Source of the DNA: Hellea sp. | GTDB taxonomy: Bacteria > Pseudomonadota > Alphaproteobacteria > Caulobacterales > Maricaulaceae | Direction of reading: 5' to 3' | Assembly (NCBI GenBank): GCA_020631215.1 | Contig: JAHDHS010000001.1 | Coordinates: 62,001 to 126,000, forward strand | DNA length: 64,000 nucleotides | Shown: positions 62,700 to 64,000 of the stretch, in pieces | Numbering within the stretch: the stretch's first letter is position 1 | Layout: the number at the start of each line of letters is the position of its first letter | The notes under the pieces: model-generated | What the model saw: only the letters and a program-made list of their open reading frames with translations | Told to the model about the DNA's origin: nothing | The model's database searches: none | Program-made: the position numbers and the translations under genes

Positions 62700-64000
62700 A
62701 TGCCGCTTAACTGGACAAATCTGAATTCGGCTCTGGCTCTGCGGCTGTCTGCCTTTAAAGATTACAGTCATACTGTGATCCCAAAGAAAAATCACAGCCG
62801 GTTTTTGATGGCGTCTGTCGGCTTGGCTGCGGTTGCATTTATCGCTTTGCCCCGTTCTGGCACCGCCGTGACTGAGGCGGAAGCTGTTCCCTTGGTGTCT
62901 ATAATCCCGGATGCCTCCTTTTACGATATGACCCAGGACTTTGCGGCACCAGCGGTCACCGAGACCCATCAGGAACTGGTCTTAAAGCCGGGCGATAATC
63001 TAGGCCCGCTTTTACAGCGGAGCGGTCTGTCAGGGCCGGAGGCTTATCAAGTTACGCAGGCCTTTGCCGAGGTTTATAAACCGCGCAATCTGCGTGCGGG
63101 GCAGAAATTCCAGCTTCATTTTACCGGCGAGCAATTGGATCATATTACTTTTAAACCGAATGTTGAAACCAGTGTGTTTGTCTCCCGCGACGGGGAAGCT
63201 TTCAAAGCCCGCAAAATAACGCATGACTTTAAATATGAGACCCTAAGTGTTGCCGCCAAGATCAACACATCGCTCTATGTCGATGCGACGCAGCTTGGCG
63301 CGCCGGATAAGGTGGTCGCGCAATTTGCCAATATCTATGAATATTCGGTCGACTTCCAGCGCGACATACAGCCGGGCGATGAGTTTGAATTATTCTTCGA
63401 AGTCGCCCGTGACCGTCACGGCGAGATCATCAAAGCGGGCGATTTGCTTTACACCAGCTTTTCCCCGCGCGGCAAAAAGATGGATTACTATCTTTACGAG
63501 GACAATAAGGGCCGCGAGAATTTCTATGACGCCAATGGTAAGACAGCGAAACGCAAACTGCGGGCCACACCGATTAACGGTGCGCGATTGTCCTCACGTT
63601 ACGGCAAGCGCCGCCACCCGATTTTAGGGTACCGGAAAATGCATTCGGGCGTAGATTTTGCCGCGCCGCGCGGCACGCCCATTCTGGCGGCCGGCTCCGG
63701 CACAGTTGAACGGGCCAATCGCTATGGCGGCTATGGCAATTATATTCGTATCCGGCACACTGATGGCTATAAAACCGCCTATGCACATCTCTCCAAATTC
63801 GCGCGCGGCGTCAAAGCCGGTAAATATGTGCAGCAAGATCAAGTGATCGGCTATGTCGGCTCGACCGGCCGCTCAACCGGGCCGCATCTACATTACGAAG
63901 TCCACCACCACGGCAAGAAAATCAATCCGCGCCGCCTGTCACAATTATCGGGTAAGCCTTTGTCCAAAGACCAAATGCCGAAATTCAAGGCCCGTATTGG
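62700..64000 (+). CDS. M23 (LytM-type) peptidase, truncated by the window end
   Basis: The frame runs from ATG 62700 to the window end without a stop, so the last residues are missing. A hydrophobic segment at about 43-58 (RFLMASVGLAAVAFIALP) anchors or exports the protein. A LysM/OapA-like region and a beta-rich N-terminal domain follow to about residue 280. The LytM domain has the zinc ligands His315 and Asp319 in HSGVD and the catalytic His396-x-His398 in GPHLHYE, so it should be an active peptidoglycan endopeptidase rather than a degenerate activator. The 191-base leader shows a TTAACC half-site (about 62633) but no full CtrA box. Confidence 0.88.
   Translation, partial: MPLNWTNLNSALALRLSAFKDYSHTVIPKKNHSRFLMASVGLAAVAFIALPRSGTAVTEAEAVPLVSIIPDASFYDMTQDFAAPAVTETHQELVLKPGDNLGPLLQRSGLSGPEAYQVTQAFAEVYKPRNLRAGQKFQLHFTGEQLDHITFKPNVETSVFVSRDGEAFKARKITHDFKYETLSVAAKINTSLYVDATQLGAPDKVVAQFANIYEYSVDFQRDIQPGDEFELFFEVARDRHGEIIKAGDLLYTSFSPRGKKMDYYLYEDNKGRENFYDANGKTAKRKLRATPINGARLSSRYGKRRHPILGYRKMHSGVDFAAPRGTPILAAGSGTVERANRYGGYGNYIRIRHTDGYKTAYAHLSKFARGVKAGKYVQQDQVIGYVGSTGRSTGPHLHYEVHHHGKKINPRRLSQLSGKPLSKDQMPKFKARI

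Noticed and set aside
1-64000. tRNA, rRNA or origin of replication
   Set aside because: I scanned the gaps for tRNA arm patterns, rRNA-like conserved blocks and DnaA-box clusters and found none that I could support.

Overview
The window is chromosomal DNA of an alphaproteobacterium. The evidence is a moderately GC-rich sequence, an ATP12-type F1-ATPase assembly chaperone beside a crcB/rluC pair, a TIGR01459-type HAD protein, DUF1523 and DUF6638 proteins, and core genes with alphaproteobacterial features. A marine or stalked Hyphomonadaceae/Maricaulales-like bacterium is my best guess, but no rRNA or marker tree is available to confirm it. I see no tRNA, rRNA, CRISPR array, prophage or intact insertion sequence.

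Layout. 0-7 kb: HtrA/DegP protease, a modular membrane protein with YegP-like domains and CWDGS repeats, crcB-rluC-ATP12 and two DUF805 membrane proteins. 7-9 kb (minus strand): an overlapping csaA-thiE-Sel1 unit. 9-14.6 kb: GNAT, HAD-IIA, cytochrome P450, MaoC hydratase, ribF, a TerB-like protein and an exported CxxC protein. 14.6-17.8 kb (minus): amidohydrolase, a four-helix membrane protein and purD, divergent from xseA. 19-25 kb: a DUF1295 protein, rpoN, then trpF-trpB-trpA. 25.4-25.7 kb: a MITE-like inverted repeat. 27-31.5 kb (minus): a six-gene, almost fully overlapping unit (pdxY-type kinase, beta-lactamase-fold hydrolase, two hotdog thioesterases, MATE pump, GNAT). 32-36 kb: three tandem paralogous outer-membrane lipoproteins with predicted beta-barrels, one carrying a long Gly/Tyr/Ala repeat domain. 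36-43 kb: DUF885 peptidase, pterin carbinolamine dehydratase, VanZ-like protein, an exported repeat protein, an AGCS transporter and an aspartate-family aminotransferase. 43-44.3 kb (minus): a DUF6249 protein, an ECF sigma factor and a candidate anti-sigma factor, with a plausible autoregulated promoter. 44.4-44.5 kb: a large palindromic element. 44.9-51.9 kb (minus): a seven-gene unit of coiled-coil protein, helical protein, AAA+ ATPase, small membrane protein, DUF6638, small membrane protein and DUF1523. 52-64 kb: ABC ATPase, zinc-finger protein, TonB, polA, pgi, rph, a YdbH-like protein and an M23 peptidase cut by the window end.

How they fit together. Most of the window is housekeeping: tryptophan, purine, thiamine, flavin and vitamin B6 metabolism, DNA repair, RNA processing, and envelope maintenance. 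The best candidates for undescribed biology are the 44.9-51.9 kb AAA+ unit, which looks like a cytoplasmic motor tied to inner-membrane proteins with a periplasmic domain, and the lipobarrel trio at 32-36 kb. The modular CWDGS protein near the start and the valine-proline repeat protein at 39-40 kb are further envelope proteins of unknown role.
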